Positions 46,565 through 57,398 are shown, counted from the stretch's first letter. The stretch: DNA of 64,000 nt from Mobilicoccus caccae (GCF_030161635.1 NZ_BSUO01000001.1:372001-436000), one strand, 5' to 3'. A program made the numbers and translations. The notes: a model not told the origin generated them from the sequence alone.

Positions 46565-48334
46565 ATGTCGACGTCACCGGAGATGCCCTACCCGCTCGAC
46601 CTCGGACGCTTGGACGACGACCTCACGTCGCCGCAGCTCGCCGCCATGTATCGGGCGCTGGTCGAGGAGATCCCCGCCGTCCTCTACATCAACGGGCCGC
46701 AGGAGAACTCGCCCACGCTCTACGTGAGTCCCCGCACCAACGAGGTCCTCGGCCTGCCGCCACAGGGGTGGTACGACGACACGTGGTCGACCCACGTGCA
46801 TCCCGACGATCGAGCCACCGTCGACGCGAACTACGTCGCGGCCCTGCGGCACGGGGCGTCGGAGGCCATCGACGAGTACCGGTTCGTCAGGCCGGACGGG
46901 CAGGTCGTCTGGCTGCACGACAGCATCCGGGTGATCCGCGACGACGACGGCAGCCCCACGCTCGTGCAGGGCGTGATGTTCGACATCACCGCGCGCAAGC
47001 GCAGCGAGGAACTGCTGTCGCGCCAGGCCGCGCTGGTGGAACGGATCGCCGCGGTCGGTCAACGGTTCACCCAGCTCCTGCTCGAGGGCGGCGACCTTCA
47101 GGCCATCCTCGACGCCCTCGCCGACATCGTCTCGGCGCCTGTCGTGTTCGACGACGCCGCCCGCCAACTCGTGGGATTCGCGACGACGGCCGCGATGGAC
47201 GACGCGCGGCTGCTCGAGGTGTGGGCGAGCCACGGCCACCGCGGGCACGTACCCGACGTGCACGAGGAGTGCGTGTGGATGCCGGTGCGGCTGCGCCACG
47301 AGGAGTGGGGTCGGTTGCACGTCCTCACCGACGGCGCGAAATCCGCCACGCGTGGCGCCGCCACGGACGCGGACGGCAACGGCACCGAGACCGGCACCGA
47401 CCCCGACGAGATCGACGTCATCGCCACCGACCGGGCGGCCGCGGCCATCGGGCTGTGGCTGTTGTCGAGGCAGGACCGCGTCGCGCTCGCCGACCGGGCG
47501 CGCAGCGAGCTCATCGCCGACCTGTGGCAGGGGCGGCGGTGGAGCGCCCCTGATGCGCTGGCCCGATCCCGCAGTCTCGGTGGCGATCTCGATCGTCCTG
47601 TGCTGCTCGGCGTCGCCGTGGAGTTCGGTCGGGAGGGGCCGCCCGCCGGCTCGGGCGCACCCGATGCCGCCACCGTGCGACTGCTCGACTCGGCGCACGC
47701 GGAGATCCGACGGTTCGCCTCCGCCGAGGGGTTGTCGTGCATGGCCGCCGTGGTCGGTTCGGTCTGCCTGGCCATCGTCGGGTTCTCGACCGAGGCGGCC
47801 GCGCGACCGGTCCTCGGGCGGCTGGGGGCGCAGCTGGAGTCGCTCTCCCGCGCGGAGTCCCGCGGCCGGACCGTGGCCGTCGGCGTCAGTCGTCCGGGCT
47901 CCGCCGACGGTCTGCGGCGCATCCTCACCGAGGCGACCGACGCCGCCGCCCACGGCGCGCACTCCGTACGGGCGAGCGGGACCTACCACAGCGCCGACCT
48001 CGGCCTGCGGCACCTGCTGGCGCGTCTCGGCGACGGCCCGGAACTCGGGCGGTTCGTCGAGGACGAACTCGGGCCGCTGCTGGCCCACGACGCCACGGGC
48101 CGAGCGCCGCTCATCCCCACGCTGCGGGCGTTCCTCGACAGCGGTGGGCGCAAGTCCACCGCCGCCCGGACCCTCCACCTCGAGCGCCGGTCCCTCTACT
48201 ACCGCCTCGAACGCATCGAGAAGTTCCTCGAGATCGACCTCGCCGACCCCTCGGCCCGGCTGCGGGTCGAGGTGGCCGTGCAGGGCCTCGACGTGCTCCG
48301 GCAACGCAGGCCCGGGTACGGCGAGCCGGAGTGA
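46565..48334 (+). CDS. PAS-domain PucR/CdaR-type transcriptional regulator
   Basis: 589 residues from ATG 46565, divergent from the pepA-peptide importer operon. Residues 28-135 form a PAS domain with PAC end (L-Y-V-S-P-R-T-N-E-V-L-G, W-S-T-H-V-H-P-D-D-R-A, V-M-F-D-I-T-A-R-K-R). A short helix leads to a GAF-like middle part (V-S-A-P-V-V-F-D-D-A-A-R-Q) interrupted by a Thr/Gly/Asp-rich loop. The C-terminus has a PucR-type helix-turn-helix, L-R-A-F-L-D-S-G-G-R-K-S-T-A-A-R-T-L-H-L-E-R-R-S-L-Y-Y-R-L. A signal sensed by the PAS domain probably controls the divergent importer; this is inference from position. Confidence 0.82.
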   Translation: MSTSPEMPYPLDLGRLDDDLTSPQLAAMYRALVEEIPAVLYINGPQENSPTLYVSPRTNEVLGLPPQGWYDDTWSTHVHPDDRATVDANYVAALRHGASEAIDEYRFVRPDGQVVWLHDSIRVIRDDDGSPTLVQGVMFDITARKRSEELLSRQAALVERIAAVGQRFTQLLLEGGDLQAILDALADIVSAPVVFDDAARQLVGFATTAAMDDARLLEVWASHGHRGHVPDVHEECVWMPVRLRHEEWGRLHVLTDGAKSATRGAATDADGNGTETGTDPDEIDVIATDRAAAAIGLWLLSRQDRVALADRARSELIADLWQGRRWSAPDALARSRSLGGDLDRPVLLGVAVEFGREGPPAGSGAPDAATVRLLDSAHAEIRRFASAEGLSCMAAVVGSVCLAIVGFSTEAAARPVLGRLGAQLESLSRAESRGRTVAVGVSRPGSADGLRRILTEATDAAAHGAHSVRASGTYHSADLGLRHLLARLGDGPELGRFVEDELGPLLAHDATGRAPLIPTLRAFLDSGGRKSTAARTLHLERRSLYYRLERIEKFLEIDLADPSARLRVEVAVQGLDVLRQRRPGYGEPE

Positions 48335-48512
48335 GGTCGCCACGCCGCGCAGGCTCTCACTCAGATGTGGCCGCTTGCGGCCGAATCGGATTCAGGAGGC
48401 GTGAACTCGCGGACTCGCCCAGGTGGGTCCCCGGGGGATCCACCACGTCGACAGACGCGCATGCGACGCTGGTTCGCGCCCACGCCGGTTCCAGCCGCGA
48501 CGGAGACCGTGA

Positions 48513-51500
48513 ATGCCCAGCTCCACCATCGAACGCCAGAGCGCAGCGCAGGACGAGACCGAGGTCCCGCTGCGGCTGTCGACGCGACGCCAGGAGGTGC
48601 TGGCCCGCCTCCTCATCTGGGTCTACGTGCTCGCCGCGGCGACCTCGTTGTTCCTCTGGCTGATCCAGCTGTTCGGACGCCACCACCCGTCGTGGATCGA
48701 GCTCGCGTTCACGTACATCAACATCCCGGTCAGCAGCTCGCTCATCTCGGTGGTGCTGCTCACCCTCATGGCGCGCGCCCTCATCGGCCGCAAACGCATC
48801 GGGCTCCTCGCGGTCGCGTTCTTCCAGGCGTTGGGGTCGATCTCCAGCCTGGCGGTGCTGCTCGTGCTCATCGCCGAGCCGGAGATCCGTCAGGAATGGG
48901 GGAGGACTGGTCCCTCGGCCTCGTCCTCGACATGACGGCGTTCATCCCGGCGCTCGCGGTCCTGGCCGTGTGCTGGTGGGTGCGACCGGCCTTCCCCGGG
49001 CGCCTGCGGCCGGGATCGTGGACCACGCTGGTGGGCACCCTCGTCATCGGGCTCGGTCTGGCGGCGCTGATCACGTGGGCGTTGCTCACCTACATGGAGC
49101 GGGACGCCACCGACCCCAACCTCGTGCGAGCGATCGTCCTCCACGCCCTCGGATTCGCCGGAGTGCTGACGACGCAACCGACCGGGGCGCCTCCGTTCGT
49201 CACCCAGGTCGCCTCCACCGTCGTCAGCATCACGGTCATCCTGGCCGTCGTCCTGTTCACCCGATCCTCCCGTGACAACGGCACCTGGACCCAGGACCAC
49301 GAACTCTCCCTGCGCGAGCTGCTGCGCTCGCACGGCGACCTCGACTCGCTCGGCTACTTCGCCACCCGCCGCGACAAGTCGGTGGTGTTCTCCCGCGACG
49401 GCAAGGCCGCCGTCGCCTACGACGTCGTCGCCGGTGTCGCGCTCGCCGCCGGCGATCCGATCGGCGACCCCCACTCGTGGGACGACGCGATCCTGCGCTG
49501 GAAGGGTCAGGCGCGGTGGTACGGCTGGGCGCCGGCCGTGCTCGGGGCGAGTGAGGACGGGGCGCGGGCCTACATCGCCGACGGGTTCGACGTCTTCGCC
49601 CTCGGCGACGAGGCGATCCTGCGCCCCGACACCTACCGCCTGAACAACACGTCCATGACCGGCGTGCGCCGCTCGGTGCAGCGGGCGCGGCGGGCCGGGC
49701 TGACGGCCAAGGTGCGCCGACAGTCGGAGATCCCCGAGGTCGAACTCGTCGAGCTCGTCGCCATGGCCGACGCCTGGCGCGACGGCGGCACCGAGCGCGG
49801 GTTCTCGATGGCGCTCGACCGCCGGGGCGACCCCGCCGACCGTCGCACCGTGTGGGTCACCGCGCACGACGCCTCCGGCAAGTGCTACGGCATGTTGTCC
49901 CTGGTGCCGTGGGGTGCCACCGGGCTCTCCCTCGACACGATGCGGCGCCACCCCGAGGCGCCCAACGGCACCAACGAGTTCCTCGTCACCTCCCTGATGG
50001 AGGCGGGCGGCGACCTCGGCATCGTCAAGGTCTCCCTCAACTTCGCGTTCCTGCGCGGGGTGTTCGCCGATGCCGAACGCCTCGGCGCCGGCGTCATCAC
50101 CCGGCTGAACTCCTCGGTGCTCGGCGGTCTCGACCGGTTCTTCCAGCTCGAACGCCTCTACCGCGCCAACCAGAAGTTCGAGCCCCAGTGGGTGCCGAGG
50201 TACGTCTGCCTCGACTCGCGGCTGTCGCTGCCGCGCGTGCTGTTCGCCATGGGCCGCGCCGAGGGATTCCTGCCCACCTACTTCCGTCGTACGCAGGTGC
50301 CGCGCGTGGACGAGGCTCACCTGGCCGCGATCCACGAGCTGGAGGCGCGCCCCGCGATCGATGCCGCCTCCCTCGCACCCCGCCGCGGAGACCAGACGCA
50401 GGTGCGCCTCGACCACGCGGCCGCGCTGCGCGCCGAGGGTCGCGAGCCGTACCCGATCGGGGTGGCGCCGGCCGCGCCGCTCGGCTCGGTCAGCGGACGC
50501 TCCGAGGAGCAGTGGGCGGGGACGGTCCGCCTCACCGGCCGCGTGCGCGCGGTCCGCGACCACGGCGGGGTCGCCTTCGCCGACCTCGTCGAGGGGCGCG
50601 ACGTCGTCCAGGTGCTGCTCGAGGCGGCATCCACCGGGCCCGAGCACGGACCCTCGGCGTTCGTGCGCAGCGTCGACGGCGGCGACGTGATCGTCGTCGA
50701 CGGCCGACTCGGCCACTCCCGCAACGGGACTCGGGCCGTGCTCGTGGATTCATGGCAGATCGTGGCCAAGGCGCTGCACCCCATCCCCTTCGGTGCGTTC
50801 AACGACCCCGAGACCCGTCTGCGGCGTCGTGAGACCGACCTCATCGTCCACCCGGAGGCGGCCGACATGCTGCGCGTGCGCAGCGCCGTCGTGCGGTCGC
50901 TGCGCGCCACGCTGGAGGGCGAGGGGTACCTCGAGGTGGACACGCCGATCCTGCACACCGTGCACGGCGGCGCCTCCGCGCGGCCCTTCACCACGTTCAG
51001 CAACGCCTACGGCGTCGACCTGTCCATGCGCATCGCGCCGGAGCTGTACCTCAAGCGCCTCGTGGTCGCGGGCCTGGGGCCGCTGTTCGAGATCGGCCGC
51101 AACTTCCGCAACGAGGGCGCCGACGCCACCCACAACCCGGAGTTCACGTCGCTGGAGGCCTACGAGCCGTTCGGCGACTACACGACGATGCGTCTGCTCA
51201 CCGAGCGGCTCGTCAAGAACGCCGCCACGGCCGTGCACGGCTCGCCGGTCCTGCCGCTGCGGGTGCGCGAGGGGAGCGCGAGCTGGTCGACGTCTCCGCG
51301 CCGTGGCCGGTGGTCACGGTGCTCGGCGCGGTGTCCGAGGCGGTCGGCCGGCCGGTCGATCTCGACACCGACTTCGAGATCCTGCTCGACCTCGCGCGCA
51401 GGCACGACGTGCCGATCCACGAGGCGATGGGCCCCGGCGCGATCATCGAGGAGCTCTACGCCGAACTCGTCGAGCCCAACACCGTGCACCCGACGTTCTA

Positions 51501-51846
51501 CGTCGACTTCCCGGTGGAGACCTCGCCGCTGACGGGCCCGCACCGCAGCGAACCCGGCCTGGTCGAGCGGTGGGACCTCGTGGTCGACGGCATGGAGCTG
51601 GGGACGGCCTACTCCGAGCTCACCGACCCGATCGAGCAGCGCGAGCGCCTCACGGCGCAGTCGCTCAAGGCGGCCCTGGGCGATCCCGAGGCGATGGAGG
51701 TCGACGAGAGCTTCCTGCGCGCGCTGGAGACGGGTATGCCCCCCACGGGCGGTCTCGGCATCGGCGTCGACCGCCTGGCCATGCTCATCATCGGCACGAA
51801 CATCCGGGGCGTCCTCACCTTCCCGTTCGTGCGTCCCCAGCGCTGA
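48513..51846 (+). CDS. lysX: Bifunctional lysylphosphatidylglycerol synthase / lysyl-tRNA synthetase, two frameshifts
   Basis: Charges tRNA with lysine and transfers lysine to phosphatidylglycerol, which raises resistance to cationic peptides. From ATG 48513 an MprF-like part has about six membrane helices, then a DUF2156-type transferase domain (S-L-G-Y-F-A-T-R-R-D-K, F-L-V-T-S-L-M-E). A class II LysRS follows from about residue 620: OB fold G-R-V-R-A-V-R-D-H-G-G, motif 2 F-E-I-G-R-N-F-R-N-E-G-A-D and motif 3 G-L-G-I-G-V-D-R-L-A-M. Breaks at G5 48898-48902 and G4 51271-51274 are repaired by one G each (W-G-E-D-W and R-E-G-E-R-E-L-V-D-V). Repaired length is about 1111 residues, typical of LysX. 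Confidence 0.92.
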
Positions 51847-51906
51847 GACCCGCGGCGCTCACCGCGGCAACGAGGCTCGCACCACCTCGCCCCGACCCGC
51901 CCCCGA

Positions 51907-51938
51907 CTCGGGCCGCCTCCGATGGGAGGCCGCCCGAG
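51907..51938 (+). terminator. Terminator after lysX
   Basis: CTCGGGCCGCCTCC pairs with GGAGGCCGCCCGAG around a short loop, with one mismatch. It lies 60 bases after the lysX stop and just before the next start codon, so it separates the two plus-strand genes. Confidence 0.65.
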
Positions 51939-51951
51939 GTGGTGGGGGACG

Positions 51952-52929
51952 ATGATGTGCGTGCGTCCGTCGATGTGGAAGAAGCTCAAGCCCGACCCGT
52001 TCATCCTCATGATCCTCGGGGCGGTGCTCCTCGCGAGTCTGCTGCCGGCCCACGGCGTCGGGGAGGACGTCCTCGCCGGTGTGGTGACGGCGGCGATCGC
52101 CGTCCTCTTCTTCATGTACGGCGGGCGTCTCGAGCCGAGTGAGGCGCTGGCCGGGCTGCGGCACTGGCGGCTGCACCTGGTGATCCTCGCGTTCACGTTC
52201 GTCGCGTTCCCGCTGCTCGGGCTCGCGCTGTCACCCCTGTCGGGGAACCTCCTGTCGCCGGCGCTGTATGCCGGGATCCTGTTCTGCTGCCTCGTGCCCT
52301 CGACCGTGCAGAGCGCGATCGTGTTCACCTCGACCGCGGGCGGCAACGTGGCGGGGGCGATCGTGGCGGCGTCGGCGTCCAACCTCCTCGGCGTCGTCCT
52401 CACCCCGTTGCTCGCGGCGTTCGTCATGCACACCTCGGGCAGCGCCGGCATCGACCCCTCCGCCGTCCTCGACCTGTTCGCCCAGATCCTGCTGCCGTTC
52501 GTCCTCGGGCAGCTCTCACGCCGGTGGACCGCGGCCTGGCTCAAGCGCAACAACCGGTGGCTCAAGCACGTCGACCGGATGGTGATCGTGCTCGTCGTCT
52601 ACTCGGCGTTCAGCAAGGGCATGAACGAGGGGATGTGGGGCCTGGTCGGTGTGAGCGACATGGTGGTCCTCATCCTCGTGTGCGCCGCGATCCTGGCGCT
52701 CATGCTCGTCCTCACGATCAAGGTCGCCGGATGGCTGCGCTTCGATCGCGCCGACCGCATCGCCATCCAGTTCTGCGGCACCAAGAAGTCGCTGGCCACG
52801 GGCCTGCCGATGGCCGTCGTCCTGTTCGCCGGGCAGCCCGTCGGACTCATGGTGTTGCCGCTGATGGTGTTCCACCAGCTCCAACTCATGGTGTGCGCGG
52901 TCCTCGCGCAGCGGTACGCCGAGGTGTGA
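51952..52929 (+). CDS. Bile acid:sodium symporter (BASS/SBF-like) family transporter
   Basis: About 325 residues from ATG 51952 (ATG 51973 is an alternative), with nine to ten hydrophobic segments. The SBF-like (SLC10A7/YfeH) features are visible: F-F-M-Y-G-G-R-L-E-P-S near residue 50, L-V-P-S-T-V-Q-S-A-I-V-F-T-S-T-A-G-G-N-V in the first crossover region, F-C-G-T-K-K-S-L-A-T-G-L-P-M in the second, and M-V-F-H-Q-L-Q-L-M near the end. Probably a sodium-coupled importer of an organic anion. Monocistronic; downstream lie three hairpin repeats. Confidence 0.85.
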   Translation: MMCVRPSMWKKLKPDPFILMILGAVLLASLLPAHGVGEDVLAGVVTAAIAVLFFMYGGRLEPSEALAGLRHWRLHLVILAFTFVAFPLLGLALSPLSGNLLSPALYAGILFCCLVPSTVQSAIVFTSTAGGNVAGAIVAASASNLLGVVLTPLLAAFVMHTSGSAGIDPSAVLDLFAQILLPFVLGQLSRRWTAAWLKRNNRWLKHVDRMVIVLVVYSAFSKGMNEGMWGLVGVSDMVVLILVCAAILALMLVLTIKVAGWLRFDRADRIAIQFCGTKKSLATGLPMAVVLFAGQPVGLMVLPLMVFHQLQLMVCAVLAQRYAEV

Positions 52930-52930
52930 C

Positions 52931-53076
52931 GCCGAGACCGCCACCTATAACGGGCGGTCTGGGCGTGGATTCGGGGGTGCTCGCCGAGACCGCCACCTAT
53001 AACGGGCGGTCTGGGCGTGGATTCGGGGGTACTCGCCGAGACCGCCGCCTATAACGGGCGGTCTGGGCGTTCGGAG
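52931..53076. repeat. Tandem 52-bp repeats, each with a hairpin
   Basis: Two full 52-base units (52931-52982 and 52983-53034, one substitution apart) and a partial third (53035 to about 53070) that diverges after GGGCG. Each unit contains the perfect inverted repeat AGACCGCC-N10-GGCGGTCT with ACCTATAACG (GCCTATAACG in unit three) as the loop. They lie between convergent stops of the BASS transporter and VOC genes, so they may act as stacked bidirectional terminators. They may also be a dispersed intergenic repeat family. Confidence 0.9.
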
Positions 53077-53122
53077 GGGGCGGCGTCGGACTGCCGGCGT
53101 CCGGAGCCGGTGGTGGCTCGAC

Positions 53123-53512
53123 TCAGGCGGTGCTCGTGGTCGAGGGCCGACCGATGTCGAAGAGGTTGCCCTCGGGGTCGCGCAGGGTGACCCACGCGAC
53201 GCCGTACTCGTCGAAGTCGCCCACGCGCTCGGCGCCGAGGCCCACCGCCTTGGCCACGGCGCCCTCCAGATCGGGGTCGTAGAGGTCGACGTGCACGGGG
53301 TTCTTCGCCTCGGGCCGCGATCCGCCCACGCCGAGGAACAGCAGGGACGGCCCTCGATCCGCGGCGGGAGCGGCGTGCTCGTGGACCCCGCCGATGGAGG
53401 CGAAGTACGGCGAGGCGCCTTCGTCGATCGGGCGGTCCAGGAGCGCGGACCAGAACTGTGACTGGCGCGTGACGTCGCGGCAGTCGAAGGCGATGGCGGA
53501 GAGCGTGGGCAT
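53123..53512 (-). CDS. VOC (glyoxalase/bleomycin-resistance) family protein
   Basis: 129 residues from ATG 53512. Paired beta-alpha-beta-beta-beta units of the vicinal oxygen chelate fold: A-I-A-F-D-C-R-D in the first, H-V-D-L-Y-D-P-D-L-E-G-A-V in the second, and the closing V-T-L-R-D-P-E-G-N-L-F-D-I-G. Family members bind or isomerise small electrophiles and antibiotics; the specific ligand is unknown. It starts two bases after the MerR-type regulator gene stops, so it is co-transcribed and probably induced by the same signal. Confidence 0.82.
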   Translation of the reverse strand: MPTLSAIAFDCRDVTRQSQFWSALLDRPIDEGASPYFASIGGVHEHAAPAADRGPSLLFLGVGGSRPEAKNPVHVDLYDPDLEGAVAKAVGLGAERVGDFDEYGVAWVTLRDPEGNLFDIGRPSTTSTA

Positions 53513-53514
53513 GG

Positions 53515-54378
53515 TCAGGGCCTTTCGGTGAGGTGGTCGACGCCGGTCGCGCGACCTGTGGTGGTGGATGCGCCGGCGTGCGCGCAGGGGTCGAGGGGGA
53601 CGGAGTCCTGCAGCACCGGCCACCAGACCTCCGAGCGCCAGGTGGCGGGGTCGTCGCTGTGACCGGGGCCGACCAGATAGAGCTCGCGCACCGTCTCGTC
53701 CGACACGGAGGTGAGGTCGCGGCCCACGGCCCGCCCCAGCCCCGCGTAGGTGAGGTCGAAGTGGGTGTACGCGCCGTCGTGCACGGCCACCGCGAACGTC
53801 CCGCCCGGCAGCGACTCCGCGCCGGGAGTCCCCGCGGCGACGGGGACGAACGCGGTCACGGTGCCGTGGTCGTCGGTGAAGAACTCCGTGCTGTAGGTGG
53901 CGCCGAGAGGTCCCCACGGGATGCCCACGCGGCCGATCAGGTCGGTGAAGCTGCGGTCGAACCAGGTGGCGCACTCCTCGCGGGACAGGCGGGCCGCCGT
54001 GCTCACCACCCACTGCTCGGGGACCCGGCGTACGGCGTAGGAGACCTCCGGCACCGCCTGGAGCAGCGCCGCGGTGCCGACGAGCCGTTCTCGGGCCGAC
54101 GCCAGTTCGGCGTCGACGGCCGCCAGCGCCGCCCGGATCGCCGCGTCCCGCCGGTGCGTCGTGGCGGCCACGATGCCCGAGATCTCGGCGAGGGGGACGC
54201 CGGCCCGGCGCAGCTGCGCCACGAGCATCGCGTCGGCGACCTGGGCGGGCTCGTACCACCGGTGGCCGGTGGCCGGGTCGGTGTGCGCCGCCATGAACAC
54301 GCCCTTGTCGTGGTAGTGCCGCAGGCGTTTGACGGTGGTGCCCGACGCCCGCGCCATGTCCCCGATGCTCAACCTCAT
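53515..54378 (-). CDS. MerR-family regulator with C-terminal effector domain
   Basis: 287 residues, start ATG 54378. The N-terminus is a MerR winged helix (M-R-L-S-I-G-D-M-A-R-A-S-G-T-T-V-K-R-L-R-H-Y-H) with a long dimerisation helix to about residue 105. The C-terminal 170 residues form a possible small-molecule-binding domain of unknown family. No metal-binding cysteines are at the usual MerR positions, so an organic ligand is more likely than a metal. An inverted repeat with MerR-like geometry lies just upstream. It heads the operon with the VOC protein. Confidence 0.85.
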   Translation of the reverse strand: MRLSIGDMARASGTTVKRLRHYHDKGVFMAAHTDPATGHRWYEPAQVADAMLVAQLRRAGVPLAEISGIVAATTHRRDAAIRAALAAVDAELASARERLVGTAALLQAVPEVSYAVRRVPEQWVVSTAARLSREECATWFDRSFTDLIGRVGIPWGPLGATYSTEFFTDDHGTVTAFVPVAAGTPGAESLPGGTFAVAVHDGAYTHFDLTYAGLGRAVGRDLTSVSDETVRELYLVGPGHSDDPATWRSEVWWPVLQDSVPLDPCAHAGASTTTGRATGVDHLTERP

Positions 54379-54394
54379 GGCCAGAGGGTGGCAT

Positions 54395-54415
54395 CTCCCA
54401 CCGTGGGAGGTTCAA
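54395..54415 (-). promoter_or_regulatory. MerR-type operator/promoter
   Basis: Reading the minus strand, TTGAAC is followed directly by CTCCCAC-g-GTGGGAG, a seven-base perfect inverted repeat. A -35 box touching the dyad is the usual MerR arrangement, where the activator twists an over-long spacer. The -10 box is not clear. The site is 17-37 bases before the regulator start. Confidence 0.6.
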
Positions 54416-54678
54416 GGGCCGATCCTCGGGCTGGGCGACCCGACCTCATCGCGCGCCTCCAGGGGTGCCGCCGCGCCGGTGGGCGGGAACGACTGTCCGC
54501 TGTGAGCGGACACGACTCAGGGCTGTTCGGGGAACAGGGCGGCGCAGGGTCGCGTTGAGTCCCGTGAGTCGTCCTCGCCGAGGTGTGTCCGTATCGCCTC
54601 GCGGCACGCAACACCGGTGGGGAAACAGCAAGCAGCCCAGCTAGCATCGAGGGATCTCGATAGCGAGGAGCGAGTTAC

Positions 54679-57281
54679 ATGTTCGAGAGGTTCACCGACC
54701 GGGCCCGACGTGTGGTCGTGCTGGCGCAAGAAGAAGCGCGCATGCTCAACCACAACTACATCGGGACCGAGCACATCCTGCTGGGCCTGATCCACGAGGG
54801 TGAGGGCGTCGCCGCGAAGGCGCTGGAAAGCCTCGGCATCTCGCTCGACGCCGTGCGCGAGCAGGTCCAGGAGATCATCGGCAAGGGCCAGCAGGCCAGC
54901 AGCGGGCACATCCCGTTCACGCCGCGCGCCAAGAAGGTCCTTGAGCTGTCCCTGCGCGAAGCGCTGCAGCTCGGCCACAACTACATCGGCACCGAGCACA
55001 TCCTGCTCGGGCTCATCCGCGAGGGTGAGGGCGTCGCCGCGCAGGTGCTGCAGAAGCTGGGCGCCGACCTCAACCGGGTCCGTCAGCAGGTCATCCAGCT
55101 GCTCTCGGGCTACCAGGGTGGCAAGGAGACCGCGGGCGCCGGCGTCGGCGGGCAGTCGACCTCCGGCGAGGGCACCCCGCCGGGTCGCTCGTGCTCGACC
55201 AGTTCGGCCGCAACCTCACCCAGGCCGCCCGCGAGGGCAAGCTCGACCCGGTCATCGGGCGCAGCAGCGAGATCGAGCGGGTCATGCAGGTGCTCTCGCG
55301 CCGCACCAAGAACAACCCGATCCTCATCGGCGAGCCCGGCGTCGGCAAGACGGCGGTCGTCGAGGGCCTCGCGCAGGACATCGTCAAGGGCGAGGTGCCC
55401 GAGACCCTCAAGGACAAGCACATCTACACCCTCGACCTCGGTGCGCTGGTGGCCGGGTCGCGCTACCGCGGTGACTTCGAGGAGCGCCTCAAGAAGGTGC
55501 TCAAGGAGATCCGCACCCGCGGCGACATCATCCTGTTCATCGACGAGATCCACACCCTGGTGGGTGCGGGTGCCGCCGAGGGCGCCATCGACGCCGCCAG
55601 CATTCTCAAGCCGATGCTGGCCCGCGGCGAGCTGCAGACCGTCGGTGCCACGACGCTGGACGAGTACCGCAAGCACATCGAGAAGGACCCGGCCCTCGAG
55701 CGCCGGTTCCAGCCGATCCAGGTGGCCGAGCCCACGCTGAGCCACGCCATCGAGATCCTCAAGGGTCTGCGCGACCGGTACGAGGCGCACCACCGCGTGT
55801 CGATCACCGACGCCGCGCTCGTGGCGGCCGCCAACCTCGCCGACCGGTACATCAACGACCGGTTCCTGCCCGACAAGGCCATCGACCTCATCGACGAGGC
55901 CGGCGCCCGCCTGCGCATCAAGCGCATGACGGCGCCGCCGGACCTGCGCGAGTTCGACGACAAGATCGCCCACGTGCGCCGCGAGAAAGAGTCGGCGATC
56001 GACGGGCAGGACTTCGAGAAGGCCGCCAAGCTGCGCGACGACGAGAAACAGCTCATCGAGGCCAAGAACAAGCGCGAGAAGGAATGGAAGGCCGGCGACA
56101 TGGACGTCGTGGCCGAGGTCGACGAGGAGCTCATCGCCGAGGTGCTCGCCGCCTCGACCGGCATCCCGGTGTTCAAGCTCACCGAGGAGGAGTCGACCCG
56201 CCTGCTCAACATGGAGGGCGAGCTCCACAAGCGCATCGTCGGCAACGACGACGCCATCAAGGCGCTGTCGCAGGCGATCCGTCGTACGCGCGCCGGTCTG
56301 AAGGACCCGCGTCGTCCGGGTGGCTCGTTCATCTTCGCCGGGCCCACCGGTGTCGGTAAGACCGAGCTCGCCAAGGCGCTCGCCGAGTTCCTGTTCGGTG
56401 ACGAGGACGCCCTCATCACCCTCGACATGAGCGAGTTCGCCGAGAAGCACACGGTGTCGCGGCTGTTCGGCTCGCCTCCCGGCTACGTCGGGTACGAAGA
56501 GGGCGGCCAGCTCACCGAGAAGGTGCGCCGCAAGCCGTTCTCGGTCGTGCTGTTCGACGAGGTCGAGAAGGCGCACGCCGACATCTTCAACAGCCTGCTG
56601 CAGATCCTCGAGGACGGCCGACTCACCGACGCCCAGGGGCGCGTGGTCGACTTCAAGAACACGGTCATCATCATGACGACCAACCTCGGTACGCGGGACA
56701 TCAGCAAGGCCGTGAGCCTCGGCTTCGCGCCCGACCCGACCGACGTGTCGAACTACGAGCGCATGAAGAACAAGGTCAACGACGAGCTCAAGCAGCACTT
56801 CCGTCCCGAGTTCCTCAACCGCGTCGACGACACGATCGTGTTCCCGCAGCTGTCCGAGGACGAGATCGTGCAGATCGTCGACCTCATGGCGGCCCGTCTC
56901 GACGAGCGCCTCAAGGACAAGGACATGGGCATCGAGCTCACGCCCGCGGCCAAGAAGCTGCTCGCCAAGCGCGGCTACGACCCGGTGCTGGGTGCCCGTC
57001 CGCTGCGTCGCGCGATCCAGCGCGACATCGAGGACGTGCTGTCCGAGAAGATCCTCTACGGCGAGCTGACCTCGGGTCAGTTGGTGTCGATCGACGTCGA
57101 GGGTGAGGGCGGCGACGCCGTGTTCACCTTCGAAGGCACCAAGAAGGACTTCGACGACACGCCGGTCCCGGCTCACGCCGAGGGCAGCGACCACGGTGGT
57201 CCCGACCACATCAGTGGTGGTGCCGGTGGCGCCGCGTCCGCCGCCGACACCCCGCCCGCCGAAGGGCCCGCCCAGGCCTGA
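54679..57281 (+). CDS. clpC: ATP-dependent Clp protease ATP-binding subunit ClpC, frameshifted
   Basis: AAA+ unfoldase that feeds ClpP; essential in many actinobacteria. From ATG 54679 two Clp-N repeats are seen, each with [14 protein letters not shown]. The frame is lost at the C4 run 55175-55178; one added C gives [15 protein letters not shown]. The first AAA module has G-E-P-G-V-G-K-T and I-L-F-I-D-E-I-H-T; a UVR-like middle segment ([10 protein letters not shown]) follows; the second module has G-P-T-G-V-G-K-T. The tail is Gly/Ala-rich. Repaired length is about 867 residues, normal for ClpC. Confidence 0.95.
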
Positions 57282-57296
57282 CACACGGCACTCACG

Positions 57297-57338
57297 ACGA
57301 CGGCCGCCCTCCCCACATACGGGGAGGGCGGCCGTCGT
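57297..57338 (+). terminator. Strong terminator after clpC
   Basis: A perfect 18-base-pair stem (ACGACGGCCGCCCTCCCC with its complement at 57321-57338) with a six-base ACATAC loop, followed by TCTG. It begins 16 bases after the clpC stop. Confidence 0.85.
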
Positions 57339-57398
57339 TCTGGGTGAACACGAGGGCACGGCGGCGGCGCCGGGTCGCGGCATTCCGGCAGCCTCGAC

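Noticed and set aside
52931-53076. CRISPR array
   Set aside because: Units are contiguous 52-base copies with no unique spacers and no cas genes; each unit is a hairpin.
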